A stretch of DNA of 64,000 nt from Odontocerum albicorne (GCA_949825065.1 OX463859.1:7726217-7790216); one strand, 5' to 3'; numbered from the stretch's first letter, positions 35,788 to 47,160 are shown. Made by a program: numbers and translations. Notes: generated by a model from the letters alone, not told the origin.

Positions 35788-35990
35788 TAGTACTCAAAAA
35801 CAGCTCTTGGATAGCTACCAAGCGGTCGCCTCAATGTGTGACCCAACCACCTCCAGCTCTTTCCCTTTATTGATGTGGTTATATAATGCTGCGTCTGGAG
35901 ATGAACAATTTCATTATTTATGTGATAGTACCATCTGACACCCATCATCCTTTTAAGACGTATTTTCTAAAAACTTAGAAACCCTCTCTC
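35788..35990 (-). mobile_element. LINE RT C-terminal remnant
   Basis: Minus-strand text KSWRWLGHTLRRPLGSYPRA is the 'W.WLGH.LRRP' block near the end of several insect LINE RTs. Upstream DIRS: 'HYITTSIKGK'. The SINE-B fragment abuts it directly. Confidence 0.7.
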
Positions 35991-36239
35991 TTGGGTTTTG
36001 GTAACATGTCAAAATTCTAAAGCCGTATGCTGGCACCGAACAGTCGACATTTTGAATGCAATGTCTTCATATTTTTTAAGTCACCGCTGGCAGCATCCAT
36101 CCTAATGGGCATCTTTCACAAGACTTCCATTCCCAGTAACCGAATCATCCAAATATTTATGTTTAATTACAGTTTGTTAACAAATTTTATGAAATATGTA
36201 AAGAGAAAGATCTGAGAAAGAATGTTGCAAAATTCAAAT

Positions 36240-36930
36240 ACTATTTATGGGTGAGCAATGAAAGATTAAAGCAAATTCTGATATTTAAGTAGTATTTTCT
36301 CAGATGATAGGAGAGTTACGAAGGATATTGAACGGCGTGTAGCGATAGGAAACAAAGTCAATGAGGTAATAAAACAAATATACTCGAACCGAACAGAATT
36401 AATATTTGCAAAGCTGATAGCCTACAACAGTATTTTAGTACAACCTTTGATGTATAAGAGTGAAACTTGGACGTGGAATAAGACTAAAAAGAACTGAATA
36501 AATGCTGTAGAATTGCATGTAGTAAGAAAATTACACGGGAGGACTATATATGACAGAATACGGAATAAAGTGATTAGGGATGAGTGTGAACTTAAGGCTG
36601 ATGTGTTGAGCAAGATGAAGAAGAGCACTTTGAGATGGTTTGGGCACGTGAAACGAATGAATTAAAAAATACTAATAAAACAAATATACAGAGCAAATTT
36701 GAGTGGAAAGAAGACTTGTGAGAAGGCCAAGGAATCTATGGCTGGATCAAGTATATGACATTTTGAATGAAGGGAACGTAAAAAGTCAGAGAAATAATAG
36801 GAACTGTATGAAAAGGTGTATGAATGTACAAGAGGCTAAAAGTGTGTATCGTGATAAGTCTGACGCTCTCTCCTTTCTGCTTACCCCGATAGGAAGATGC
36901 GTGATGATATATGTATATATGTAGGATAAA
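36240..36930 (+). mobile_element. LINE family X, best plus-strand copy
   Basis: Long colinear X match: 'tattttctcagatgatagg' (YLGS.FSDD block), 'aagagtgaaacttggacgtgg' (Y.SETWTW, at about 36455-36475), 'gatggtttgggcacgtgaaa' (RWFGHVKRM), the RRPRNLWLDQVYDILNEG block at about 36718-36770, MKRCMNVQEAKSVYRD, and the end 'ctgcttaccccgataggaag'. It gives the block order used to recognise the other X copies. Stops and frameshifts make it non-functional. It begins in the late palm/thumb region, so it is 5'-truncated. Confidence 0.8.
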
Positions 36931-37189
36931 CTCTGTTGATAAGAACGCCATTTGTATACAGGGGAGGTGTGGTGGTCAAGGAATAACACTTCATTAATCT
37001 ATGATTTTTACATTCAATCAATAATTTTTTTACGATTTATTATAATTTGATCATGTTTTATGAGATTCAGTATGTATCGCAAATAGACATTTTAAGACGT
37101 TAAAATTTGTAAATGTGCTCTTCTGTAACATCAAGTTAATGAAGTGTATCCTAGTGTGAAAACTGGAAAGTATAGTATTGTCTACGGCA

Positions 37190-37300
37190 GTGGTCCTCAA
37201 ACTTATTCGATTCACTGTGCCCTTAGTAATATATGATACCCGATTCACTGTGCCCTTAGTAATACACTGTGCCCTTAGGACTATGCGGACGTATGTTACT
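37190..37300 (+). mobile_element. Possible hAT-type terminal fragment
   Basis: Starts 'cagtggtcctcaaactta', a typical hAT-like end, followed by 'cgattcactgtgccctta' repeated two and a half times. No right-hand end was found. Confidence 0.35.
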
Positions 37301-37304
37301 TGGA

Positions 37305-37880
37305 TGTTACAGATACTGTCGCTATTGTTTAATATCCTTAACTGTCCCGCCGCCCCCTCTTATCTCGCCGAGAATTTTCAGCGTCTTTCCAATCATGGAT
37401 TAGCGCTACGTTCAAACAGATATTGTTTATTGGCCTTTCCAGTTCACCGCTCCTCTTTCTTTACGTCGTCCTTTACTGTCCATGCAGTGAGACTCTGGAA
37501 TCAGTTACAAACCAATATAAGACTCGCTCCGTCATTGGCATGCTTTAAGAAGCGACTGAAAAACCTCTTAATTTCTAGTCAGTAAAATAACGTGTTTCAT
37601 TCCTGATTTTTCTTTTCCTTTCCTCTCCACCATCCCTTCCTTTCCTTTTGATTGATGATATCTCACTTTATATGAAAAATAGTTTTCGGGTGACTGTGAC
37701 GGTTCGTGGGCATGTGCTCACGTATATGTTTATGGATTTCGTGGGAATGGATAGTAATTTGAATGATTTATGCGACCACGTAACTTGTTTTATTTACTTT
37801 TGCCTGGTTGGTTGGAAGAGATTGCCGCCTGGCAAGATTGTATTTGCAATAAAAGTGTTAAATATTGTAAATAAATAAAT
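37305..37880 (+). mobile_element. LINE-J 3' end, copy 1
   Basis: The frame encodes LLFNILNCPAAPSYLAENF, LSNHGLALRSN, then SFTVHAVRLWNQLQTNIRLA and FKKRLKNLL, the RT C-terminus with the VRLWN...I...FKKRLK pattern of jockey/CR1-like LINEs. The 3' UTR follows, with the tail 'ggttggttggaagagattgc', 'cgcctggcaa' and 'aataaaagtgttaaat', then TAAA repeats. Confidence 0.8.
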
Positions 37881-38140
37881 AATATACTAATGTCTTCATT
37901 CCGACTTTTTTCATACATCGACACCATATTTTTCTCTCTGCACAGCATTAATATTACTTTCATCTATCTTCTGTTTCAAGTTCAAGTTTCACATCCAGAC
38001 ATCAAAGTGGATATCAATATACGAGTACTTTTATATATTGTCATTGTTGCTATTTTTGATATAACGCAGTTATATTTTGCATTAAGTGATCCGATTACCT
38101 TGTTTGCTGTCGCTACTCTAACTCGTCCAATATATTAAAT
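37881..38140 (-). mobile_element. LINE family X remnant
   Basis: Parallels 54120-54260 on the minus strand ('cacatccagacatcaaa', 'ctgtttcaagttcaag'). Differs from other X copies by a 6-base insertion CGAGTA at the TA of 38020-38021. Confidence 0.6.
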
Positions 38141-39185
38141 AAATATTATATCGTAATAAAATTACGAAAGATTGAATGCCACTAGCACAAAGCCAAGAAA
38201 TGGCTATTGTAGACAAAATATGAAATGATGTATATTAAAAGACAAAGCACAATGAACAATAAATTATTTTGGGCATAGAAAAATAACTGCGTAACTTCCT
38301 ATCTTTCATGAATAGACTTAGTTGACAAGTATCGTCTGCTAAACTAGATTGAGTCTAATGAAAGCCCGGGACTGTTACACTATTGCCTGACATGTCTCCA
38401 CACAAATGCAGCACTTATTTCTGTCTGGTTTATCAGACGGACTGTATCGATGCGTTAACTTAGAGATTTAGAGAACTATTATTTGTCTAGTATCGCGAAA
38501 ATATCCGACGTAACTCGTACGTACGCTTCAACACGTGCAATATTTCAAACATCGAGAAACATAAGTCGCATTTTGACGTGTCCATATTGTTTTCGGGCGT
38601 TTTCCCGGGCTTTATGTTTCCGCGCGTTTATATTTCAAATTTGGAATGATTCCTGGAAATTCGTGTGTGTAGACCAGAAAATAATATTTAATTGTCCATA
38701 AAGAATGTTAAAACACTTTTGTCTATTAAAAATATTATTTGAATTTAATAGAAAGCGACGATAACACTTTTTCTCTATTCTATTAATCCATAAATAATTG
38801 TGAAATATAAGACATTATTTTTATAAATTTAATTTATCCTTCAATAAAAATATTTACTTTGTTTTAAAATTAAATCTTATGATGTTGAAAACAACAAATA
38901 TCCCAAAATAAAACCCATTTTTTATTTATAAATTAAGTGAGTTAAAAAATCTAAGTGAATTTATAAAAAATCATATCTATAAAATGATTATTTTATGCAC
39001 GTTTTACAATAAAAAACAACCTTAAATATACATGATAAGTTAAATTGAGTTTTCTGTAAAAGTGACAAGTGTTTTATTTTAATATATAAAAACAAAGTTA
39101 TCTTTTATTGAGAAATTTATTTTAAAATCGCATATTATTGTCTAGTGTTTTTTTTAGTAGTGTCTATATATGGTAGAAGAATAAA
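38141..39185. other. Upstream region of the exon at 39991, nothing coding
   Basis: 38460-38690 is rich in CpG for this window (cgcgaaaatatccgacg, tttccgcgcgttta), which could mark a promoter region, but no TATA/Inr pair is evident. The rest is AT-rich. Confidence 0.3.
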
Positions 39186-39189
39186 TATA

Positions 39190-39500
39190 AATATTAAGGG
39201 AGCTAAAGTGTGACGTGTTAAATATGGTGAAAATGAGCACGTTGAGAAATAAATGGCTGACGAAAGACTTAAAATTTATAATGCACGCATATGTGGGAGT
39301 CGTAGTAGAGGACGACCGAAAAAAGTATAGTTGGACTAAATTAATGAAAGAAGGAAAGGTAAGAAGTTAGAGAAACAGAAGGAGCGTTTGATAAAATGTA
39401 TAGATGGATATGGAATAAGTGAAGGATGCATTTCGTGATAGGAAGGTTTGACGCTTTCTTCTCTCTGCCAACCCGAACAGGTAAATGGCGGTAGGATGGT
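39190..39500 (+). mobile_element. LINE family X remnant
   Basis: 'ctaaagtgtgacgtgttaa', the 'ggaggacgaccgaaaa' block and the terminal 'ctctgccaacccgaacagg' phrase are present in order. Confidence 0.65.
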
Positions 39501-39689
39501 TTGTATTTATGTATGTGCAAGAATTTTAACCTGCGTTTCAAAATATATGGTTGTCCGGAAAGTAGTTTCGTATTTCTCACAGATAGATATTGTTAGATCA
39601 AAATTTTCGTCGCTGACTTTGTTCGATACATGCTGAATGTATATGTATATGATTGTGAAAGGTAATAGTTAAGCGTATTTTTTTAATTA

Positions 39690-39780
39690 CTTTTTCTTGT
39701 TGTTTGGGAGAGATTACCGCCTGGCAATAAATTCGCCAGATTCTTTTTGCAATTAAGTATTAAATAAATAAATAAATTAC
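39690..39780 (+). mobile_element. SINE-B / LINE-J tail fragment
   Basis: 'ttgggagagattaccgcc', 'tggcaataaattcgccag' and terminal TAAA repeats: tail only. Confidence 0.65.
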
Positions 39781-39990
39781 TTGGTAATGATAGGTTAAAA
39801 TTGGTATAGAAAGTGTTTTAAGAAGAAAATGTTTTTTTCAGTGATTATTAAATATATTAGTTTTGTGTTGATTTTTAGTTTAATAATGGGTTTCAATCTT
39901 TTTAGGTATTGATTTTTTTTCGGTGTTTATGTGAAGTGGTTCATTTTTTACTTTTTTAAGGAAAAATACTAGTTTTAAAACGATTTCAAG

Positions 39991-40083
39991 ATGGATTCGT
40001 GGGGTGCGTTGAGTGTAGATATTGCTACCACCGCGATATCAAGAGATGACATGAACAGCAGTTTTAGACGAAGAGAAAAATTC
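39991..40083 (+). CDS. Candidate initiator exon of the F-box gene
   Basis: ATG at 39991 opens 31 codons with protein-like composition (MDSWGALSVDIATTAISRDD, then MNSSFRRREKF), ending at a strong donor, TTC then GTAAGTAA, in phase 0. The F-box exon at 62495 also starts in phase 0, so the two join without a shift, giving ...RRREKF-TIEKLPDKV. The implied intron is 22.4 kb and is full of transposons. Alternatively the exon belongs to another gene, since 59930-60025 is also a phase-0 initiator. Chosen over chance because of the donor, the codon make-up and the lack of repeat homology. Confidence 0.55.
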
Positions 40084-40169
40084 GTAAGTAATAAGAGATT
40101 TATTTATTTATATTGATAGAGTTATGTACGGAAAAGAAAATTGGTCATTGGAAAGAAATAAAAGGAGTG

Positions 40170-40640
40170 AAATAGATCTGCACACATTTCCCTTCCTTTT
40201 TACATTTTCTTCTTTGAAGATATTTCACTCGACCCAACTATACTTTTTTTGGTATTCCTCTACCACTCCATCCTCTCATATTTGCACTCTATATTTGTTT
40301 TGTTAGTCTTTCTTCACTCATTCGTTCCATGTGCCCAAATCATCTCACAGTACTTTTCTTTATCTTATTCAACACATCAGCCATAAGTTCACATTCTTTC
40401 CGAATGTTTTTTTTTAAATAGATATGACCGACGTCATAGGTATCCTTGTAGCCCCGAATACGAGACGGAAAAAATGTCTGTGTCATTCGAGGGGAGTAGC
40501 ACAGCGCGGGATCCGAACTAACAACCTTCCGCACGGAAATCCAGTGCGGCTATGCACCTCACATACCGTATTCATTCATACATTGTCACTCCACTTATTA
40601 TTTTAAGTGCACGCATTTCTACAATATTTATTCGGCTCTT
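40170..40640 (-). mobile_element. LINE family X with SINE-A inserted
   Basis: X blocks on the minus strand (complement of GRMRGWRGIPKK-like text at 40230-40290, 'catgtgcccaaatcatctc', 'caacacatcagccataag') are interrupted at 40406-40560 by a SINE-A and resume with 'cgtattcattcatacattg'. Confidence 0.7.
40406..40560 (-). mobile_element. SINE-A copy inside LINE X
   Basis: Starts at the T-run 40408-40415 (its poly-A tail) and contains, on the complement, 'gaggtgcatagccgcac', 'gttagttcggatcccgc' (B-box) and 'tatgacgtcggtcatatc'. Younger than the LINE it splits. Confidence 0.8.
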
Positions 40641-40870
40641 TTCAGTCTTGTTCCACATGTTACGAAATTCAAAGTCACGATGATAAAAAAGACTGAAAGA
40701 AAAAGTATGATAAAAGCAACAAATGAGTGAGTAATGAAAAATTAGAGGAAGTTGATTTTTTTTACTTAGGTAGTATTTTCCACGTTTATGTTGCATTTTC
40801 ACACATAAAAATTGATACTAAAATGCTGTTATGGATTATTATTGTAACAGATTTTGATATTGTCAGGTTC
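40641..40870 (+). mobile_element. LINE family X upstream part, inverted
   Basis: Plus-strand X blocks 'gagtgagtaatgaaaaatta', 'acttaggtagtattttcc' directly follow the minus-strand block, with the flip at about 40675-40695. Same arrangement as 12370-13130. Confidence 0.65.
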
Positions 40871-40880
40871 GACTATATGA

Positions 40881-41125
40881 TACAGTACCCGGCGGAAAGG
40901 AATACAAATCGGGCTTAAGAAAAAGACTGTCGGCCATAATCGGTTAACTTCGGCTTTGTAGAGCGTCGTCTCTGTCACACGATGACGGCTACAATGACTG
41001 ACAAATCGCGACGGAACACGTGTATGAATGACTAAGACGATGCTCTACAAAGGCGAAGTTAGCCGATTATGACCGACAGTCTCTTTCTTAAGCCCGATGT
41101 GTATTACTTACTGCCGGGTAGTGTA
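40881..41125. mobile_element. Foldback MITE, copy 2
   Basis: Same family as 15089-15320: ends TACAGTACCCGGCGG and the complement of TACACTACCCGGCAG, arms with 'gtcggccataatcggtta' and 'agccgattatgaccgac', and 'gtagagcgtcgtctctgtc' next to the central loop. Arms about 85 bases. Confidence 0.85.
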
Positions 41126-41234
41126 CATATGTTTTAAAACCTCATTAACATTGTATCCTATCGTTAGTCTCTGATCGATATTCGTCGAAACTCTTCATCA
41201 TCTGATATTGTTAAGTTTGTGATCTTTACGAGAA

Positions 41235-41410
41235 GAACAAAATTTTCTTTATTAATTAAAAGCGCGACGTCACATAGTGACGAAACAAAAAATACATCAA
41301 GGGACTCCTCCTCCAGCGACGACACACCTGAGTGTAAAAAAAATAATATCGACGATGGACGTAAGGTCCGACGTCACGGGGGAAGGAAAATAACTCACAC
41401 AGCAATATGA
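41235..41410 (+). repeat. Dispersed repeat D, copy 1
   Basis: Shares with 42965-43152: 'tctttatta', 'gtcacatagtgacgaa', 'gacacacctgagtgt', 'aggtccgac(g/a)tcacg' and 'agcaat(a/g)tg'. It contains the palindrome CGTCACATAGTGACG. Type unknown. Confidence 0.7.
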
Positions 41411-41828
41411 ACTTGTTTGCGTTAAGCTTGTCTACTTTCAACATAACTGTTCGTTGGTACCCGTGAACTTGGTTATCGGATATGTTATCAAGCGTGGCCG
41501 GGGGACAACATTATCTTCAGTACTATTAATGATGCTTTCGGGCTAAGAACCACTAGAGTATCATAGGTATGTACGTCACTCGTAGTTAATCACTATATCT
41601 GTAGACCAGGTCTGGCCAATCCAAAATGCCCCACGGGCCGCATTGTTGACCTAAAATTTTCCAAGGGCCACACATAAATAAGAATAATTGCAAATTTTGT
41701 TCTAGTATGTTTTTCGATATCTGACTTTACAACGATATTCGTATTTTTTGTGATTGATTTAGATGCAGAGGTACACAGAAAGTGTTCAATCAGTGTGAAT
41801 CTGAAGAAAAGAAAAACGATACTATTAT

Positions 41829-42170
41829 GTGTTAACATAAGTTGTATCCGTTTTGTTCCAAATTTAAAAATGAGGACCAAAAGTAAAACAAAATCGTAAA
41901 GGTTATACGTCATTTGAAAGAAAATTTTCTGCTCTACAAGATATTGTGTTTGCTTTTACGTTACATATATTATTTTATTTGATTAGAAGCCTTCAAAATG
42001 GAATGTCAAGTAGTCGAAAGTGAGCATTTTCGACACCTCCTTCTGTTCGCGTTCAATCGAGGGAATAAAGCTGCCAAAGCTGCTCGCGATATTTGCGAAG
42101 TGTACGGTGAAGATGCTATGGATTAAAGGACAGCTCGTTGATGGTTTTTGCATTTTAAAAACGGTAATTT
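41829..42170 (+). mobile_element. 5' fragment of a mariner (family of 50.3 kb)
   Basis: Begins with the end repeat 'gtgttaacataagttgtatcc', then the 5' UTR and a transposase start MECQVVESEHFRHLLLFAFN and RGNKAAKAARDICEVYGEDA, which stops at a TAA near 42124. The rest is missing. Confidence 0.8.
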
Positions 42171-42174
42171 CGAC

Positions 42175-42330
42175 CTGATAGAACCTTATCAAAAAAAGTC
42201 TACTGTTTGCTGATGAATTTGTTCTCAACTTCACATCACCTGACAAACTCAAAGAAACCGTAAGCAAAGTTGGTTGTAAGTGTTTTATCTATGGAATGAA
42301 TGTATGTTAAGCACACAACAAAACCGAAGT
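42175..42330 (+). mobile_element. LINE RT fragment around the catalytic motif
   Basis: Reads KSLLFADEFVLNFTSPDKLK, ETVSKVGCKCFIYGMNV, then AHNKTEVR. This matches the RT motif C region (YADDFVL...SP..L......Y.M..N..KTEVM), with the second Asp of the motif changed to Glu. Short, with a stop after MNVC. Confidence 0.65.
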
Positions 42331-42964
42331 CAGAATGTAACACTTTCAGAAACATGCACCATCTAGTAGATATTCAACACGACACATTGATTCAAATTAT
42401 TTTCAAAAGAAATTTGAAACCTTTACAATTTCAAGAGAAGCAAACAGCGAGGCAGAAATATGTTATGTTCAACAAACGAAACATCAAAGAATAACTCAGT
42501 GTAGCTTAGATACAGTTATGATATCTCGATATTTTTTTCCAACTTGCCTTAGGAGCTTGTCAATCAACCATTGACACTTCAGACTCAATCATTGCCAAAT
42601 ACTTTTGCATACTGACAAGTGTCGGATCTTTTCAATCGACAGTCTTCATCTCGCCGTCTTGTCAAAAAAACGAGATTTCTTTTCGATCGTCGAGTTTGCT
42701 TAGTTGTTTTGTTTGATTTGAGTGATTTTTACAGTTTTTTAAGTGATAAATGAATAAAAAGTGATTTATAAGTGATTGTGTACGTTTATTTTTAATATGG
42801 AACAGTCAGACCATGAAGAACGTCACCATAAACCAGTGTTTCATCAGGTTTGGATGAATAGTTTTTAATTTGGTTTTTAATCAAATATCCGAAGTCAGTT
42901 CAGTTCGATCCCACCTCCACCCAAGTTGTTATGGGGGGCAAAATAAGTTCCCATCCAGCGCGAT

Positions 42965-43152
42965 CCCCACTAGAAGATCGAAATCGTCTTTATTATTTTT
43001 GTTATGCGCTCGATGTCACATAGTGACGAAGAAGGAACTCCTTCCCAGGTTGTGACACACCTGAGTGTGGAAAAAATAGTAGTGATGACGGACTTATCAC
43101 GGGAAAAGGTCCGACATCACGAGAAAAGTGAAACGACTCGCAGAGCAATGTT
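42965..43152 (+). repeat. Dispersed repeat D, copy 2
   Basis: Second copy of the repeat at 41235-41410, same orientation, about 75-80 percent alike by eye. Confidence 0.7.
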
Positions 43153-43159
43153 TTTTTTT

Positions 43160-43755
43160 CTAATACTTGTAAAGTGGCTTAAGGCCTGGAGTTCAAACAG
43201 CCTAGCAAGTTGCCAGTACTTTCACGGAAAATTTCAAATGCAACGAAACTATCTTTTGACGCCACTAGATCAGAGTAGCCAATTGGTCCGAAGATGGACC
43301 GATGTAAGGCTGAGTGGAGCTCCTTTCGGAAATTACTGAATCGATTTCCATTGCAGTACTACAAAATGTGCTCTGTGGATTGATCCAGATAGCCGTAAAA
43401 ATTGCAACAGAGCGAAGGGACAAGATTGAAACAAAGAAGTAATGTACGAAATCATAGTGCAAGAAGCGACGTAATGAATCTGGTTCCGATCGCACGCGTT
43501 CATAGATCATCTGGGAGGAGGAACATATAGTTCCTAGCGCTAAGAATTTACACCACTTTCCTGAGGAAGAGTAGGGAGTTTTTATAATGTCACGCCTTCA
43601 AATTAAAAAAAAAAAATATAACAAAGTGACTCCTAGAGGGCAGAGAGCTTTTGGATGTCCTCACATGAGATGTTGGGTATGAAACGTGGTTGTTGAAATT
43701 ATGATGCTGTCAGAACTGCGTATGCGATATCTTGGGGTTTAAGTGTAAGAATGCG
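43160..43755. other. Unassigned stretch between repeats
   Basis: Less AT-rich than its surroundings, no domain motif in any frame; probably an old unrecognised repeat. Confidence 0.35.
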
Positions 43756-43759
43756 ATCG

Positions 43760-44465
43760 CAGAGTGTGAACATGTGTCTAAGATTCATTTTCAACCTACG
43801 AAAGTACGACCATATAGCTTCATACCAGAAGGCATTGAACTGGTTGAATGCTAGAAATAGACGCCAAATTCACATACTGTCTGTATTGTATAATACCCTT
43901 AACTGTCCTGCCGCACCCTCTAATCTCGCCGAAAATTTTCAGCTTCTTTCCAATCATGGATTAGCGCTACGCTCAAGCAGAGATTGTTTATTGGCTTTTC
44001 CAGTTCACCGCTCCTCTTTCTTTACGTCGTCCTTTACTGTCCATGCAGTGAGACTCTGGAATCAGTTACAAGCCAATATAAGACTCGCTCCGTCCTTGGC
44101 ATGCTTTAAGAAGCGACTGAAAAAACTGTTAATTTATAGTCAGTAAAATAACGTGTTTCATTCCTGATTTTTCTTTTCCTTTCCTCTCCACCATCCCTTC
44201 CTTTGCTTTTGATTAATGATATCTCACTTTATATGAAAAATAATGTCCGGGTGATTGTCCGTCTTTTCGGGGTTCATGGGCATGGGCATGCTCACGTATG
44301 TGTTTATGGATTTCGTAGGGATGGATAGTCATTTGAATGATTTATGCGACTATGTAACTTGCTTCATTTACTTTTGTCTGGTTAATTGGAAGAGATTGCC
44401 GCCTGGCAATAAGCCCGCCAGCTTGTATTGCAATAAAAGTGTTAAATAAAAATAAATAAATAAAT
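43760..44465 (+). mobile_element. LINE-J 3' end, copy 2
   Basis: Longer than copy 1: starts in the RT thumb with NMCLRFIFNLRKYDHIASYQ and ARNRRQIHILSVLYNTLN, then AAPSNLAENFQLLSNHGL, VRLWNQLQANIRLAP and FKKRLKKLL, stop at 44146. The UTR ends with 'ggttaattggaagagattgc', 'cgcctggcaataagcccgcc', 'aataaaagtgttaaat' and TAAA repeats. The coding end is still open, so it is a fairly young truncated copy. Confidence 0.85.
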
Positions 44466-44981
44466 AGACCAATAGACCGATATAATGTTTCAGCTGAGTA
44501 TTTTGGTATTTAGAATATACTTGTATATGTGAAACTTGTAATTATGGAATGAGACCACTTCGATATAGGTCTTGCCTAGTGAAGCGGTTCTCTATATCCA
44601 CAACATGGAAGGTTTTAGCATTGTTATGTACTTGTAGTCGACTGTTCACCTTTTCATTAAAACGATTTTAATTTTAAATGGTAATGAAAAATGTTTGAAA
44701 CATTTTTTTGTTCAAGTTCTTCTCGGTGAAATTTTTCTTCAGAGTGTTGCTCTGAACACCAGAGCCGAGAAAATGTATTTTAGAGCCTAGAGCACCCATT
44801 CGACAACGCGCCCCCACAATAAATTAACATTTTTTCTTAACACTCAAGAACTGATAAAGCTGCTGTAATATTATTCCTCTTATTTTAAAATAGGTGATTT
44901 TTTTACTTTCTAAATAAATCCCCCCCACCCTGTCAAAAAGAGAGAAAATTAGGGACGTAGGGCACTTTACCCCATAATATA

Positions 44982-45534
44982 GGGTGGTCCATGAAAGGCT
45001 GAAGGTTGTACATCGCTGTACTGCGCACACTGCTATCGTCGCCCTGGCAGTGTGCGCAGTAGCTTCATCATGTTGAAACCATACCTCCTAATTATCTTCG
45101 ACCGCTGGGCGTAAAAAAATTCAAGCATTGTCCTATATCGAGCCCCGCTGATTCTTTCTGGTTGACCTTCTTCATTTTCAAAGAAATAGGGGCCGATAAC
45201 TCTTTCAGTCATAACACCGCACCAAACAGTGCATTTTTGGGGATACAATTGATGCTGATGTAATTCCCTGAGATTCTCAGTACCCCAAAATCTGCAGTTT
45301 TGTGTGTTGGTGTACCCGTTTAAATGAAAATGGGCCTCATCACTCATTATCAAGTTGTTCAAAAAGTTGTTGTTATCTCTGGCTAGGTGTTGAAATCAAA
45401 TGGCGTACTGCAAGTGCTGCTAAGTATTTTGGGGTAGTAAAATTCTATAATCTGTAAAAGAATAAAATAAAAAAGATTGAAAATGAACAAGTCATAACTT
45501 TTTCAAACCCTTCAGTCTTTCAGTGGCCACCTTG
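44982..45534 (-). mobile_element. Tc1/mariner-superfamily deletion derivative
   Basis: Imperfect inverted ends (GGGTGGTCCATGAAAGGCTG, and the complement of CAGTCTTTCAGTGGCCACC), flanked by TA on both sides. The minus strand keeps the transposase core part NNLIMSDEAHFHLNGY, FWGTENLRELHQHQLYPQKC and TVWCGVMTERVIGPYFFE. The Asp in MSDEAHF is the first catalytic residue of this DDE_3 type. The N- and C-terminal parts are gone. Length 553 bp against an expected 1.2 kb or more. Confidence 0.8.
45021..45060. repeat. Perfect 14-base hairpin
   Basis: ACTGCGCACACTGC and its complement, spaced by about 13 bases, inside the deletion derivative next to its right coding end. Confidence 0.9.
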
Positions 45535-45644
45535 TACAAATCAACGAATGAAAATTAAAATATCAAGCGTTTATAACTTTATTTATCAACCTTTCAAGGC
45601 GACAAAACTCTCTGTAAGTTTATTGAAATTGATTTTATTAGAAA

Positions 45645-45880
45645 TTCAATGCTTCTTCCTCTTCCTTGTGTAGGTCGTATGACCTGTTTGTAACGGTGGG
45701 CTGTCCTGGGATGAAGACGTCCAGCTGTCCTTCCCCCTTTTCGGCGGCCTTCCCGGTAATCTCCTGCTGTTAGGGTTTTCAGTCTTAGCGATTCTTGCCA
45801 GTCTTATATCCTCCATGCGGTCCATATGATCTCTCCAGAAGCGCCTTCTACTTCTAAATTTAAATTCAATTCTCATTGTA
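45645..45880 (-). mobile_element. LINE RT C-terminal fragment
   Basis: Minus-strand text RSRRRFWRDHMDRMEDIRLA, RIAKTENPNSRRLPGRPPKR, WTSSSQDSPP, ending KRKKH. The 'RDH.DRM....A......RR..GRPPKRW' pattern is a LINE C-terminus. Open to its stop. Confidence 0.75.
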
Positions 45881-45884
45881 ATAA

Positions 45885-45950
45885 TAAAAGTGCTGTTTAT
45901 ATAGCGCCGTTTAGAGAGCAAACTCTCCAACTCGGGACTCGAGTAAGCGA
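45885..45950 (-). repeat. Shared LINE 3'-tail module
   Basis: Complement reads 'gagtttgctctctaaacggc' then 'gctatataaac' and 'ttttattatta'. The same module ends LINEs at 5.9, 13.6, 21.9, 25.9 and 54.9 kb. Confidence 0.7.
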
Positions 45951-46194
45951 GCTCCAATTCGGGACTCGAACCTACTACAATTGACAGATTTAACCCACTT
46001 TTATTGACAGATTAAATCGACTATTTTTGACAGACCAAAAGAGATAAAGGCCACATCTGACAATCTGTCTTGTCCCAGACTAGATATATTGTTATGTATT
46101 TATTTTATGTTATTTTGTTGGTCGATTTTAGCGTCCTTCAGATAACGGGCTTGCAGCCAGTGCTTCGGTTGCCCCACCCTTGTCCTGACTCTAC

Positions 46195-47160
46195 TGAACA
46201 CTATTTTCTCGATAAGGTCATTTGGCATTTTCACAAAATGACAACCAATATCACTTGTGATTTTCTACCAATTTGTTACCATATTGTTCTGAATACTCTT
46301 TTCTAAATCATCTTTTATAGTATTTTTACAAAATAACTCATTCAAGCTTACAAAATAACTCATTCAATACGATATTTTGGTATTTTCACAAAATGACTCA
46401 ACCAAGTCAGAAGGGATTTTTTAACCCTTAGATTATTTTTTGCCACATTGGTATTGTGTTGTTACGAACACTCTTTTCTGGATAAGATCATCTGGTATTT
46501 CTGAAAACCGTTCAACTAAGTCACATGTGATTTTTCAACCTATAGATTATTTGTTGCCATGTTATTATTATATTGATCTGAACATTGTTCTAGATAAGGT
46601 CATCTAATATTTTTACAAAATGACTCAACTATGTCACTTGTGATTTTTCAACGCATGGATTATTTGTTGCCATATTATTATTATATTGATCTGAACATTG
46701 TTCTTGATAAGGTCATCTAATATTTTTACAAAATGACTCAACTTAGTCACTTGTGAATTTTCAACCCATGGATTATTTGTTGCTATGTTATTAATATATT
46801 GATCTGAACACTTTCTAGATAAGGTCATCTGATATTTTTACAAAACGACTCAACCATGTCGCTCGTGACTTTTCAACACATGCATTATTCGTAGTCATGT
46901 AATCTCTTTTCTAGTTAAGGTCATCTGATATTTTTCAATACTCTTTTCTAGTTAAGGTCATCTGATATTTTTCAATACTCTTTTCTAGTTAAGGTCATCT
47001 GATATTTTTTACAAAATGACTCAACTAAGTCACTTGTGATTTTTCAACACATCAATTATTTCTTACCATATTGGTTGTTATCGTATTGCCCTGAACTCTC
47101 TCTTTTAAATAAGGTCAAGTTTATGTTCCCTGCAATAAATATATAAATAAGGTCAGCCTT
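46195..47160 (+). repeat. Degenerate ~113-bp minisatellite
   Basis: The unit runs 'aaggtcatctgatattttta', 'caaaatgactcaactaagtc', 'acttgtgatttttcaac', 'ttatttgttgccat', 'gatctgaacattgttct'. Five or more long units, plus three copies of a shortened 48-base form at 46905-47005. Confidence 0.8.

Noticed and set aside
41605..41680. hAT-like left end
   Set aside because: Only one end found; the right end was not seen and a mariner fragment follows, so it is mentioned but not listed as an element.
42799..42849. Small exon MEQSDHEERHHKPVFHQ with GT after it
   Set aside because: The donor context (CAGGTTTGG) is weak and no acceptor or partner exon is recognisable.
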